NCBI GenBank assembly: GCA_035443885.1 | Contig: DAOMNO010000004.1 | Location: 62,001-126,000, forward strand | Direction: 5' to 3' | Length of the DNA stretch: 64,000 nt | Source of the DNA: DAOMNO01 sp035443885 | Lineage (GTDB): Bacteria; Planctomycetota; Phycisphaerae; Phycisphaerales; SM1A02 | Shown: piece by piece, positions 23,700 through 32,677 of the stretch | How positions within the stretch are numbered: position 1 is the stretch's first letter | Layout: every line of letters starts with the position of its first letter | Made by a program: the position numbers and the translations under genes | The notes under the pieces: generated by a model | Database searches by the model: none | The model's input: the letters and a program-made list of their open reading frames with translations, nothing else | What the model was told of the DNA's origin: nothing

Positions 23700-25454
23700 A
23701 TGGCGAAGAACGATGTGAGCGAACTGCGTGGCCGCCGATTCGGGCGTGTCTTGGCGAAGCTCGGTAAAGCGACGCGTGATGATGTGCACAAAGCACTGGC
23801 CCTCCAGAAGGCTCAGAAGGACAAGGGGCAGAAGCCGAAACGGGTCGGAGAGTTGCTGGTCGAACTTGGCATCATCACACCCATCGACGTTCTGGAAGCC
23901 CTTGCCGGTCAGGCCGGGATGCAGATGGTTCGGATTGACGAGAAGGACATCTCTGACGCCGCCATTGCAGCTCTTCCGCCTGAAACAGCGAACACATATC
24001 AGGTTGTTCCGATCGAGTACGACGAACGCACCCGTCGCATCACGATTGCGATGAAGTCGCCGGACAACTTCCAGGCGATCGACGGTCTGCGGCTTCTGCT
24101 TGGCTTCAAGGTTGAAGCCGTGGTCGCGCCAGCGGAAGACATCGACAAGATTCTCTCGAAGCGATACAGCGGTCAGCAAAGCTCAATGGCAGCGATGATG
24201 GCCGAACTGGGCGAGTCTGACGCTTTTGCGTCATTGCAAGGCCGGGGCGATTCCATCGATCTTGAAGAACTCGCCAGCGCAGCGGATGACAACAAGGTCA
24301 TTCGTCTGCTCAACCTTGTTCTCCTGCAGGCAATCAAAGACAAAGCTTCGGACATCCACTTCGAACCGTTTGAAGACGAGTTCAAGATGCGCTACCGCAT
24401 CGACGGCGTGCTCTATGAAATGATTCCTCCGCCGATGCATCTTGCGCTGCCGATCGTGTCACGCATCAAGGTCATGGCGAATCTGGATATCGCCGAGCGA
24501 CGACTGCCGCAGGACGGTCGCATTGAGCTGGTCGTTGCGAATAATCCGATCGACCTTCGTATCAGTGTGCTTCCCACGCTTTTCGGCGAATCGGTCGTTA
24601 TGCGCGTGCTTGACCGCTCCAACGTTCAGCTCAGCCTCGACAAGGTCGGACTGCGCAATGACGATCTCGACAAGCTGCGCACGCTCATCAAGAAGCCGAA
24701 CGGCATCATCATTGTGACCGGCCCGACGGGCAGCGGCAAGACGACGACACTCTATGCTGCGCTCAATGAACTCAACGAGCCGACGACCAAGATTCTGACG
24801 GCTGAAGACCCCGTCGAATATGACATTGACGGGTTGGTTCAGTGTCAGGTGAACACGGAGCAGGAACTGACATTCGCTCGCCTGCTGCGTTCGTTCCTTC
24901 GCCAGGACCCCGACATCATTCTGGTCGGCGAAATTCGCGATCTCGAAACCGCGCAGATCGCAGTGCAAGCCTCGCTGACGGGTCACCTCGTGTTCTCCAC
25001 ATTGCATACCAATGACGCTCCATCGTCGATTCTGCGTATGCTTGATCTTGGCGTTGAATCGTTCCTCTTGACGGCGACGATCGAAGCGATCGTCGCTCAG
25101 CGTCTCGTGCGCCGCATTTGTCTGCGCTGCAAGGAAGAATACGTGCCGACTGAAGAGCAGCTCATGGAGCTGAACCTTCGACCCAGTGATGTGCAAGGGC
25201 GTGTGTTCTATCGCGGCCGGGGTTGCGATGCCTGCAACCACAGCGGTTACAAGGGGCGACTCGCCATCTTCGAGATTCTCCCGCTTGATGATTTCCTTCG
25301 CGATCTTGTCATGCAGGAAGCGTCAACGAACGTGCTTCGTGTTGAAGCGCGCAAGCGCGGCATGCGCACGCTTCGTGAGTGTGGCTTGCTTTCGATCTAC
25401 GACGGTCAGACGACGATCGACGAAGTGGTTCGCGAAACAATAGTTGAAGATTGA
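23700..25454 (+). CDS. Type IV pilus/type II secretion assembly ATPase (PilB/GspE family), copy 2
   Basis: The 584-residue product has its own MshEN-like N-domain (RFGRVLAKLGKATRDDVHKA and RVGELLVELGIITPIDVLEA). An N2/core ATPase follows: Walker A GPTGSGKTTTLYAAL (~340), AEDPVEYDIDG, Walker B LVGEIRDLET, His box STLHTNDAPSS and zinc cysteines CLRC (~474) and GCDACNHSGYKGR. It is clearly related to the copy at 20.6-22.3 kb but diverged along its whole length, so this is an old duplication. AAGGA lies 11 bases before the ATG. The gspF-type gene follows after 79 bases and is its likely partner. Confidence 0.93.
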   Translation: MAKNDVSELRGRRFGRVLAKLGKATRDDVHKALALQKAQKDKGQKPKRVGELLVELGIITPIDVLEALAGQAGMQMVRIDEKDISDAAIAALPPETANTYQVVPIEYDERTRRITIAMKSPDNFQAIDGLRLLLGFKVEAVVAPAEDIDKILSKRYSGQQSSMAAMMAELGESDAFASLQGRGDSIDLEELASAADDNKVIRLLNLVLLQAIKDKASDIHFEPFEDEFKMRYRIDGVLYEMIPPPMHLALPIVSRIKVMANLDIAERRLPQDGRIELVVANNPIDLRISVLPTLFGESVVMRVLDRSNVQLSLDKVGLRNDDLDKLRTLIKKPNGIIIVTGPTGSGKTTTLYAALNELNEPTTKILTAEDPVEYDIDGLVQCQVNTEQELTFARLLRSFLRQDPDIILVGEIRDLETAQIAVQASLTGHLVFSTLHTNDAPSSILRMLDLGVESFLLTATIEAIVAQRLVRRICLRCKEEYVPTEEQLMELNLRPSDVQGRVFYRGRGCDACNHSGYKGRLAIFEILPLDDFLRDLVMQEASTNVLRVEARKRGMRTLRECGLLSIYDGQTTIDEVVRETIVED

Positions 25455-25533
25455 TGACATCGGCTCATGTTCGCGCTGTGTTGTGTAACAGGCGCGACGT
25501 TCGAAACTGGATTTCTTTTCTTGGATCTTTCCC

Positions 25534-26832
25534 ATGCCTACGTATCAGTACGAAGCCCTGAACTCCGCCGGCAAGCCTCAGAAGGGCGTTGTTGAAGCCA
25601 GCACAAGTGAAGAGGCCATCCAGCGCATCAAGGGGCAGGGGTACTTTCCTACTTCTGTGCGCGAGCAGAAAGTAAAGGGATCGGCGGTTCGCTCAGAAAC
25701 GCGAGGCAAAAAGAAAGCCAAGAAGAAGGGGCAGATCACGATCAGCATCGGCGGTGTGGGCCAGAAAAAGCTGACCCTCTTCACTCGCCAGCTTTCGACG
25801 CTTCAAGACGCAGGTCTTCCGCTCCTGCGTTCACTTCAGATTCTGGAAGGGCAGCAGAAGCCCGGCCTGCTCAAGTCGATTCTGGGTTCGGTGTGTGAAG
25901 ATGTGGAAGCGGGCACCACGCTTTCCGATGCGATGGCGAAGCATCCCAAGGCGTTCGATCGCCTGTATTGCAAGATGGTCAACGCGGGTGAAATCGGCGG
26001 TGTTCTCGACCTCATCCTGCAGCGACTGGCAAACTTCATGGAAAAAGCGCAGCGACTGCGCCGTCGCATCATCGGCGCCATGATCTACCCGACCGTCGTC
26101 ATTCTCATCGCGGTGCTCATCGTTACGGGCATCATGGTGTTCGTCATTCCAAAGTTCCAGGAAATCTTCAACGACTTCGAAGTGGCGATTCCCGCCCTCA
26201 CGCTGTGGCTTGTCGATACCAGCGCATGGGTCGCGGGCACACGTGGAGCGGGGCAGATTGTGCCCGGCTGGGTCTGGATTCTCTTCGGTCCCGTCATGGT
26301 GTGGCTGTTCTTCAAGCTGATTCGCAAGACCGGCCCCGGCCGCGCGGTGACGGACATCATTCGCATCAAGATTCCGGTCATTGGCAATCTCATCAAGAAG
26401 ACATCGGTGGCTCGCTTTACGCGAACGCTGGGCACGCTGGTTTCTGCGGGTGTGCCGATTCTCGAAGCGATCATGATTACGCGCGATACTTCAGGCAACT
26501 ATGTCTATGAGAAAGCTCTGACGAAGGTGCACGATTCGATTCGCGAAGGTGAGACATTCGCCGATCCACTGCGCGAATCAAAGGTGTGCGACGCCATCGT
26601 CGTCAACATGATCGACGTTGGCGAAGAGACAGGCGACCTCGACACGATGCTCATGAAGATCGCGGACAACTACGACGAAGAAGTCGATGTCGCAGTGCAG
26701 AGCCTGCTTAGTCTGCTTGAACCGATGCTCGTCGTGGTGCTCGGTGGCGTCATCGGCACAATCGTGCTCGCGCTCTTCCTCCCGCTGGTCGCCATGATCG
26801 AATCGGTGGCGGGTGGTGTCGGCGGCAAATGA
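25534..26832 (+). CDS. Inner-membrane platform protein (PilC/GspF family)
   Basis: The 432-residue product starts PTYQYEALNSAGKPQKGVVEAS, the usual GspF opening. A basic linker rich in Lys (GKKKAKKKGQ) follows, then two GspF domains: LTLFTRQLSTLQDAGLPLLR and RFTRTLGTLVSAGVPILEA. Three long hydrophobic segments (around residues 185-210, 240-275 and 400-425) cross the membrane. GspF/PilC links the ATPase to the growing pseudopilus. It stands between the ATPase genes and the pseudopilin genes. Confidence 0.93.
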   Translation: MPTYQYEALNSAGKPQKGVVEASTSEEAIQRIKGQGYFPTSVREQKVKGSAVRSETRGKKKAKKKGQITISIGGVGQKKLTLFTRQLSTLQDAGLPLLRSLQILEGQQKPGLLKSILGSVCEDVEAGTTLSDAMAKHPKAFDRLYCKMVNAGEIGGVLDLILQRLANFMEKAQRLRRRIIGAMIYPTVVILIAVLIVTGIMVFVIPKFQEIFNDFEVAIPALTLWLVDTSAWVAGTRGAGQIVPGWVWILFGPVMVWLFFKLIRKTGPGRAVTDIIRIKIPVIGNLIKKTSVARFTRTLGTLVSAGVPILEAIMITRDTSGNYVYEKALTKVHDSIREGETFADPLRESKVCDAIVVNMIDVGEETGDLDTMLMKIADNYDEEVDVAVQSLLSLLEPMLVVVLGGVIGTIVLALFLPLVAMIESVAGGVGGK

Positions 26833-26874
26833 TCCGGGAGGGACAAGTTCGTCCCGCTGATACGGAGCGATGAC

Positions 26875-27993
26875 ATGCATAGTGATCTCAGAAAACAATT
26901 CGCAACGACAACCCTGCCGCCCGCCCCTCCTCCGGGGGTGGGGCGGGCAGGGCGTCGTCGCACGGCGTTCACCATCATCGAGATTCTGGTGGTTGTGGCG
27001 CTCGTGCTGGTGTTGATGAGCATTCTGCTGGTCGCGTTGAATGCAGCGGCGCGAACTGCACAGCGCACGAACACGACTGGCCTGCTAAACGCGCTCAAGC
27101 AAGGTTTGGTGCAGTTTGAGCGAGACATTGGCTATCTGCCGCCAGTGCTGGGGCGGACACCCGGCGGCGCACCTTCGAATATCGATCAGTTTCGCGATTA
27201 CAAACTGCCCCCTGTTCCCGGTTCCAATCAATACGACACCGAGATTCAGGATTGGTTCTCCATCACGTCGCTTGCAGACTTTCTGTTGGGCTATGGTTCC
27301 GGTCCGCTGCCTTCCAGTGCGACGCTTGTCAATGACGATGGCTTTGATGGGCTTGGCATTCGCAGTCCTGGTCCGGATGGCTATTGGGGCGTAGCGAGGA
27401 GTGTTCCTGCGGGTCTTCCCGGCTCGCCCAGCCCAGGTACTGTCGCGGCTCGCCGCGCCGTCATCAACCATGCGCAGCATGGCCAGCGATTCCGTGAAGG
27501 ACAGGTATTCGGTCCGTACCTGCAACTTCGTGATGCGCGTCTGCTCGGCGCGATCGTCGGGATTAATCCAAACGGCACCCCTCGCATTGCGTTCCCCGGC
27601 GAGAACGATTTTGAAACCAATCCGCACGCACCGAAGGTGATTGTTGATTACTGGGGCGAGCCGATTCGTTACTACCGCAAGCCGTATCAGCCGGGTGGCC
27701 CCGCTCAGGGCTATCGCCCGAGGCCGCACGACCCGACGTTTCGTCAGCCGGCATTATCCGACGTCATCGTCCTTCGCGCATGGAACATCACGGATGTGAA
27801 TGCGGTTACCTCGCCCATTCTCGACAGCGCGAACGACCCGACCGCTTCGCGATTGCTGCACAGCGCGTCTTTCGGGTTGCTCTCCAGTGGGCCAGACCGG
27901 CGTTTGAATCAGAACTTCCGTCAGGACTTCCCTCAGAATGGCGCGGCCACTGACGAAGTCAATCGAGACAACATTGCGGAGGTCGGCCCATGA
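26875..27993 (+). CDS. Type IV prepilin-like protein 1
   Basis: GGAG stands 8 bases before the ATG at 26875. The leader is long (about 30 residues) and contains PPAPPPGVGRAGRRR. The cleavage region then reads TA/FTIIEILVVVALVLVLMS: Glu at +5 is present but the residue before the cut is Ala, not Gly. The rest of the 372 residues is a large secreted domain with no recognised family (FERDIGYLPPVLG, FGLLSSGPDRRLN). The C-terminal GPD...N motif recalls major pseudopilins of planctomycetes. The DNA of the leader forms a GC-rich palindrome. The stop overlaps the next start by 4 bases. Confidence 0.82.
   Translation: MHSDLRKQFATTTLPPAPPPGVGRAGRRRTAFTIIEILVVVALVLVLMSILLVALNAAARTAQRTNTTGLLNALKQGLVQFERDIGYLPPVLGRTPGGAPSNIDQFRDYKLPPVPGSNQYDTEIQDWFSITSLADFLLGYGSGPLPSSATLVNDDGFDGLGIRSPGPDGYWGVARSVPAGLPGSPSPGTVAARRAVINHAQHGQRFREGQVFGPYLQLRDARLLGAIVGINPNGTPRIAFPGENDFETNPHAPKVIVDYWGEPIRYYRKPYQPGGPAQGYRPRPHDPTFRQPALSDVIVLRAWNITDVNAVTSPILDSANDPTASRLLHSASFGLLSSGPDRRLNQNFRQDFPQNGAATDEVNRDNIAEVGP
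26913..26951. repeat. GC-rich palindrome inside the leader of prepilin 1
   Basis: CCGCCCC and GGGGCGG form the core of a hairpin that extends with CCCTGC and GCAGGG at its base (a 3-base bulge in the left arm). It encodes the Pro/Gly-rich part of the leader peptide. Confidence 0.55.
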
Positions 27994-28676
27994 TGAGTCA
28001 TACCCGGCGATCTTCACGCGCCTTCACGCTGGTGGAGATGATGGTCGTCATTGCCGTCATTCTCGTGCTTGCCGCACTGACGCTTTCAGTTACGGTTACG
28101 CTCACGCGCGGTTCTGAGACTCGCGAAACGCAGAATCTCATGACGCAACTGGAAGGCATTGTGAACGAGTGGCAGACCGCTTCCGGTCGCACAGTGCGTT
28201 ACGGCGTCAACAACGAGCCTTGCAATGCGGGTGAAGTCTATGAACTCAATGCCGCACTCCCGACGATGGCCACCGCGCAGCTGACGACGGATGAACTCTT
28301 CCGACTGTTCGCCCGCACGACGGAAACGAAGGAGATGATCGCGAGGATCAATCCCGCTTTTGTGGAGCAGGTTGAAGCTGAGCCAGGCCGACCGCCGACC
28401 TATCGCATCTCGGATGCATGGGGCACGCAGATCATCGCCATCCTGCCCGGGCGGAGCCACAATCAAGGCTGCGGCGACAACATCGCCGACCGCGATCGCG
28501 ATGGCACCATTCGCACGCCCTTTGAGCGTCGCTACGGCATTGCGCACAATCGAACGATTCTTTTCGTGTCTGCAGGGCCTGACGGTCAGTTCGGCGATCT
28601 CGAAGCGCCGGACGGCTCTCAGCAGCGCGAGTATGCGAAGGACAACTTGTACTCCTACCCGCCGGAGGCGCCATGA
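27990..28676 (+). CDS. Type IV prepilin-like protein 2
   Basis: The gene starts inside the end of prepilin 1 (ATGA-type overlap). The cleavage region is SRA/FTLVEMMVVIAVILVLAA, with Glu at +5 and Ala before the cut. After the hydrophobic helix comes a 190-residue domain ending in FVSAGPDGQFGDLEAP. GPDG...GD is also seen in GspG-type pseudopilins, where acidic residues bind calcium. The 228-residue size fits a minor or major pseudopilin. No other family likeness. Confidence 0.82.
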   Translation: MMSHTRRSSRAFTLVEMMVVIAVILVLAALTLSVTVTLTRGSETRETQNLMTQLEGIVNEWQTASGRTVRYGVNNEPCNAGEVYELNAALPTMATAQLTTDELFRLFARTTETKEMIARINPAFVEQVEAEPGRPPTYRISDAWGTQIIAILPGRSHNQGCGDNIADRDRDGTIRTPFERRYGIAHNRTILFVSAGPDGQFGDLEAPDGSQQREYAKDNLYSYPPEAP

Positions 28677-29623
28677 ACACGCTTCGAGGATTCCATCTTC
28701 GGGCAGCATCACGCCGCGCGAACCGCCGCGGCCTGCGCAGCTTTACGCTCACGGAGTTGCTGGTCGCAATCGGCGTGATCGCGGTGGTGGGGGCGATCAC
28801 GGTCATCAGTGTGCGTGGTGTGGCGCGCAGCACGAAGCTCGCCAGTGCGCAAAACACCGTGATTGCTGCGTTGGATAATGCCCGCGCGATCGCCATTCGC
28901 GACAACAAGCTTACGCTTGTCGCCTTCCGCGCCCGCAAAGAAGCGAACAAGCAAGTGATTGAAGCCGTCATCGCACAGTGGACCGGTGAGTCATACCGCA
29001 TTCCGCTGTTTGAAGACGGCGGGCAGGGTATTGTCGATCGTTTCGTCCCTGTCTCAGGCATCACGTCGCGCCGTCTGCCCTCAGGCATCATGGTGGCGGC
29101 GCCGCTTTTCGGCGGTGAGCAGGATATGAGCTGGATCACCACGACTGACCTGAATGGAACAAGTGCGGGTGAGATGGGCGGCGCGGTGATCGCCGTCATG
29201 TACGGCCCGGATGGCACCGTGCGGCTGCGAAACTCGCAAAGCGATTCCGCGAGAACCTTCGTCGATTTCAATCAGGACTTCTTCCAGAGACGATGCGGCA
29301 TTGATTACAACAACATCACGGCGTACCCGTCATCCGTGGATGGCAACGCCTCATGCGGCACGTGCAGCTTCGGTCTTGGTTACGACTTCAATGGAAATCT
29401 TGTGCCGTTGACGCAGTTCTTCTGCCAGCGGCTTGAAGATGACGAACCGTACCTCAGCATGGCGCCGTACCTCGCGGTCTTCGATTATGACGACGCTCGC
29501 GAGCAGCGGTCGCCGTCCACGTGGAGCAACGGCCAGAACCGCGTGAACGATCTCAGTGTGTACATCACCGAGAACGCGCCGCGCATTCACTTCAATCGTT
29601 ACACCGGAGTCGTGCTGCGATGA
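28673..29623 (+). CDS. Type IV prepilin-like protein 3
   Basis: Overlaps the previous gene by 4 bases. The leader reaches RRGLRS, followed by the cut region S/FTLTELLVAIGVIAVVGAI: Glu at +5, but Ser before the cut and Thr at +4 instead of the common Ile. The 316-residue product carries a long extracytoplasmic domain with a CGTCSFG segment and two further cysteines (FFQRRCG, TQFFCQR), so disulfides are possible. This resembles a GspH-like minor pseudopilin in place and layout, but similarity beyond the helix is not recognised. Confidence 0.78.
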   Translation: MNTLRGFHLRAASRRANRRGLRSFTLTELLVAIGVIAVVGAITVISVRGVARSTKLASAQNTVIAALDNARAIAIRDNKLTLVAFRARKEANKQVIEAVIAQWTGESYRIPLFEDGGQGIVDRFVPVSGITSRRLPSGIMVAAPLFGGEQDMSWITTTDLNGTSAGEMGGAVIAVMYGPDGTVRLRNSQSDSARTFVDFNQDFFQRRCGIDYNNITAYPSSVDGNASCGTCSFGLGYDFNGNLVPLTQFFCQRLEDDEPYLSMAPYLAVFDYDDAREQRSPSTWSNGQNRVNDLSVYITENAPRIHFNRYTGVVLR

Positions 29624-30924
29624 CACACTGCACACACGCACATGGCTTAGCTTCTCGTTCACGGCACGCTCGCCGCGCGTTCTCGCTCATTGAGGTGTTG
29701 CTGGCCATCTTCATCCTTGGCATCGGCATCATCTCAATCGCGGCCATCTTCCCCGCGGGCATCGCGCAGCAGCGGCTTTCCAATGACGACCTCATGGGGC
29801 CGATCGTCGCGAATCACGCCGTCTCCGTGCTGCGCAGCAAGCTGCGCCCGGAATACTTCGGCACGTTTGAAGAGTTTGCGGACATCGCGGGCCTTCCTGG
29901 TGGCTACATCTCGCCGACCATTCCGGGCGATTGGGGCTGGATGGCGCCGGGCGTGCTTCAGATTGACGATCCGAATACGCCGCGCGTCAACGAAATCGGC
30001 ACGCTGGACATTTTCAGCCACCGCCGCGCGGTGATGCCCCCGCCCTGGAATGCCGCTGCAAGTGTGTCGCCTTTGTGGAACGGCTGGCCCGGTCCGCCGC
30101 AGTTCCCAACGATGCCGAATCCGCCATCGCTGTATGGCATTCCTTTCAACACGCATATCCACGGAGTGATCGATTATCCGCCTGTACCGCCGCAGATCTT
30201 TGTTACGCAGGGCGAGCGTTATTACCCCATGCAACTCGAAGAGTGGGCTTCAGGAACGAGTCAACCTCGTTTCCGCGAGCGCCCGCAGTACGTCTGGGAT
30301 TGCATGTTCCGCAAGTATCAGGGGCGCGTCTTCGTTGCCATCTTCGTCTATCGCGTGAACATCCCCGGCTTGGGTGCAAGCGAGTATCGCGTGCCGCGCC
30401 ACCCCGTGCAGAGCCTTCGCAACTTCCCGTTCATTCCGACGCACATTGAGTTCGACCCTGCGCGCCGGTGGAACGCAGGCTCTGGTGCGCCGGATACGCG
30501 TTTGCCCACGGGACAGGTTGGCCAGTGGATCATCGGCAGCAACAATGACGCCTACGACCCCCGCAACTGGGATGAAGCCTGGCAGGAGCCGCGACAGTGG
30601 ATTCTCGACCAGAACAACAACGTGCATCGCGTGCTCGGGAATCGTCGTGGCAATGCGCCGACGACCAACATCCACATTGAACTAACACGAGGCGTGGAGC
30701 CGGTGCTGGGGCGCGGCAACACGGCGGATGGTTTTCCATCAGAGACTCCTGCGTGGTACGTGTGGAATCCGGGCAATCCGAACTATCCGACGTGGGTGTT
30801 CAACAACGTCGTAACCGACATCTGGTACATGCCGAAGGAAGTGATGATTGACACGACCGGCAACGGCATCAACGACACCACCGTCACCATCACGCCGGTG
30901 TATGTAACAGTGAAGGAGCTGTGA
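29620..30924 (+). CDS. Type IV prepilin-like protein 4 (GspI/PilV-like position)
   Basis: The start at 29620 (4-base overlap with the previous stop) gives 434 residues; the frame is open to 29521 but overlaps the upstream gene. The cleavage region is RRA/FSLIEVLLAIFILGIGI, with Glu at +5 and Ala before the cut. The VLLAIFILGIGIISI pattern is the one of GspI and PilV. The long outer domain is rich in Trp and Pro (GWMAPGVLQ, RPQYVWDCMF) and has no recognised family. GspI proteins are usually ~120 residues, so this one carries a large addition. Confidence 0.78.
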   Translation: MTHCTHAHGLASRSRHARRAFSLIEVLLAIFILGIGIISIAAIFPAGIAQQRLSNDDLMGPIVANHAVSVLRSKLRPEYFGTFEEFADIAGLPGGYISPTIPGDWGWMAPGVLQIDDPNTPRVNEIGTLDIFSHRRAVMPPPWNAAASVSPLWNGWPGPPQFPTMPNPPSLYGIPFNTHIHGVIDYPPVPPQIFVTQGERYYPMQLEEWASGTSQPRFRERPQYVWDCMFRKYQGRVFVAIFVYRVNIPGLGASEYRVPRHPVQSLRNFPFIPTHIEFDPARRWNAGSGAPDTRLPTGQVGQWIIGSNNDAYDPRNWDEAWQEPRQWILDQNNNVHRVLGNRRGNAPTTNIHIELTRGVEPVLGRGNTADGFPSETPAWYVWNPGNPNYPTWVFNNVVTDIWYMPKEVMIDTTGNGINDTTVTITPVYVTVKEL

Positions 30925-32636
30925 TGCAAAGCAAAGCAGACATGAACGCATGGCAGCATGAACGCATGGAGTCGCGGATTCCATCTCGCTTCGGCTTCAC
31001 GCTCATTGAGCTGATGGTGGCGATCGTGGTGCTGCTGGTCGTCATCGCCGCCACGTCGCGCATCTTCGGTACGGCGAGCCAGGTAACGGGCCTCGGTCAG
31101 GCATCAGCCAGCGTATTGCAGGAGGCGGCCGTCATCGAACGGCGCATGCGCGAGGACATCGCCAATCTCTCGACGGAAGGCATCTTTGCAATCCGTCAGG
31201 TCGCTGTGCGCAATGACATTCACCTCAGCACCGGCGGCGGTTTGTTGAACCCGACGTTGCCGGACAACGCCATCATTCGCGCCGATCAGCTTCTGTTCTT
31301 CACGAACAACCTGCAGCAGCCGCAGACGGCGCGCATCAACGAAGGCGGCCGCACGCGCGGTCAGGGTATCGCGACTCGCATGTATTATGGCCATGCGTTC
31401 CAGTTGCCGAACGCGCCGGCGTATGAACCGATCAGTCTCTTCAAGGGGAATGCATGGGACGTACAGGGCGGCGGCAATCCAATTGTCCAGTCGCGTGGTC
31501 TTGTGCCGTGGCACCGGGATGCGGCGGCATCGACGATTATTCAACGCACCGTCCACCAGACGGGCGGCGGCGCTTCAACGACAAACTTCCAGCCGGTTGC
31601 AGGCACATCATCAGTCAACGCCACGCAGCCTGAATCGAGGCAGTGGCTGCTGGTCAGGCAACCAGTCATTCTGGTGGACGACGATCAACAGAATAAAAAC
31701 ACTGATGCAAAGACCGTATATGCAGGTGAGATTGCGACGGAGCGTTCCATATTCCTGTTCAACGAGCAGATGAACACCGTGTATGGGGCTGCATATGGGG
31801 CAGCGTTCCCAGCTCGCCAGATTCTCAACGGTCGCATGGATGCTGCGGCGACCCAGCTTGGCGATGTTCGTCGCCGAATCCGGTTCCACTCCGCAGCGGG
31901 GCAGGGCAACATCGCCTCGTGGCTGCAACAGCGAGATCGAATCAGCCGTCAGCTCATTTACTATCCGCGCGCCGAGCGCATTCCGCCCAGCATGCACCGC
32001 GTCGATGAAGCGTTGACAAACCACGTCATCGGCTCGGCAGTCAGTTCGTTCATCGTCGAATGGACCTACGAGGACGGCGTCGGCGAAGCCACCGGGCCGG
32101 ATGGCACGTTCTACTCCGGCTTCTATACAAATCGCTTTGACAACTCACCGAATCGCTTCACACCCATGCAGCCGTGGTTCGGCCTGAACCCGGACTGGTG
32201 TGCGGATTGCCCGGATCGGGGCGTGGGCTTCTACAGCGACAACTACGGGCTTCAGATGCAGAACTATCAGCGCCGGGCGAACTACTGGCAGGCTGACACC
32301 ATCCTCGGCTTCACGACGAACACACAACTGGTTTCGTCGATTGAAGAGTTCCCGGTGCCGCACAATCGTCTGCCGGGGTTTGGCACAGGATTCGGCAATG
32401 CGGTTCAGGTGTATGAAGCCATCTTCGGCTACAACGCGAACGACCCGCTAGACCCCGCGACAGGTCAGCCGTGGGGGGCGGACCTGGCAGACGTGCGCAA
32501 CTCACCCAATGCCTACACGCCATGGCCTTCCGCCATTCGCGTAACGATGGTGCTGCATGATCCAGCGACGAAGCTGGAGAACGGTCGCGAGTTCCAGTTC
32601 GTCATCAATCTGCCGAAGCGATCAACGAGCAACTGA
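30924..32636 (+). CDS. Type IV prepilin-like protein 5 (GspJ/PilW-like position)
   Basis: The ATG at 30924 shares one base with the previous stop (TGATG); a GTG at 30921 is also in frame. The leader ends SRFG, then FTLIELMVAIVVLLVVIAATS. This is the only one of the five with the classical Gly before the cut. The following VLQEAAVIERRMREDIANLS fits GspJ/PilW, where a helix with many Arg and Glu follows the membrane part. At 570 residues it is more than twice the usual GspJ size. It contains a segment with paired cysteines (DWCADCPDRG). The GspK-like gene follows after 41 bases. Confidence 0.78.
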   Translation: MQSKADMNAWQHERMESRIPSRFGFTLIELMVAIVVLLVVIAATSRIFGTASQVTGLGQASASVLQEAAVIERRMREDIANLSTEGIFAIRQVAVRNDIHLSTGGGLLNPTLPDNAIIRADQLLFFTNNLQQPQTARINEGGRTRGQGIATRMYYGHAFQLPNAPAYEPISLFKGNAWDVQGGGNPIVQSRGLVPWHRDAAASTIIQRTVHQTGGGASTTNFQPVAGTSSVNATQPESRQWLLVRQPVILVDDDQQNKNTDAKTVYAGEIATERSIFLFNEQMNTVYGAAYGAAFPARQILNGRMDAAATQLGDVRRRIRFHSAAGQGNIASWLQQRDRISRQLIYYPRAERIPPSMHRVDEALTNHVIGSAVSSFIVEWTYEDGVGEATGPDGTFYSGFYTNRFDNSPNRFTPMQPWFGLNPDWCADCPDRGVGFYSDNYGLQMQNYQRRANYWQADTILGFTTNTQLVSSIEEFPVPHNRLPGFGTGFGNAVQVYEAIFGYNANDPLDPATGQPWGADLADVRNSPNAYTPWPSAIRVTMVLHDPATKLENGREFQFVINLPKRSTSN

Positions 32637-32677
32637 GAGAGACAGCGGGGGTAACCGCTCAAAGGAGCGAAGCAGCC

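Noticed and set aside
24459..25241. Minus-strand frame of 260 codons
   Set aside because: Antisense to the second PilB/GspE gene; the His/Arg/Gln-rich composition is that of a shadow frame.
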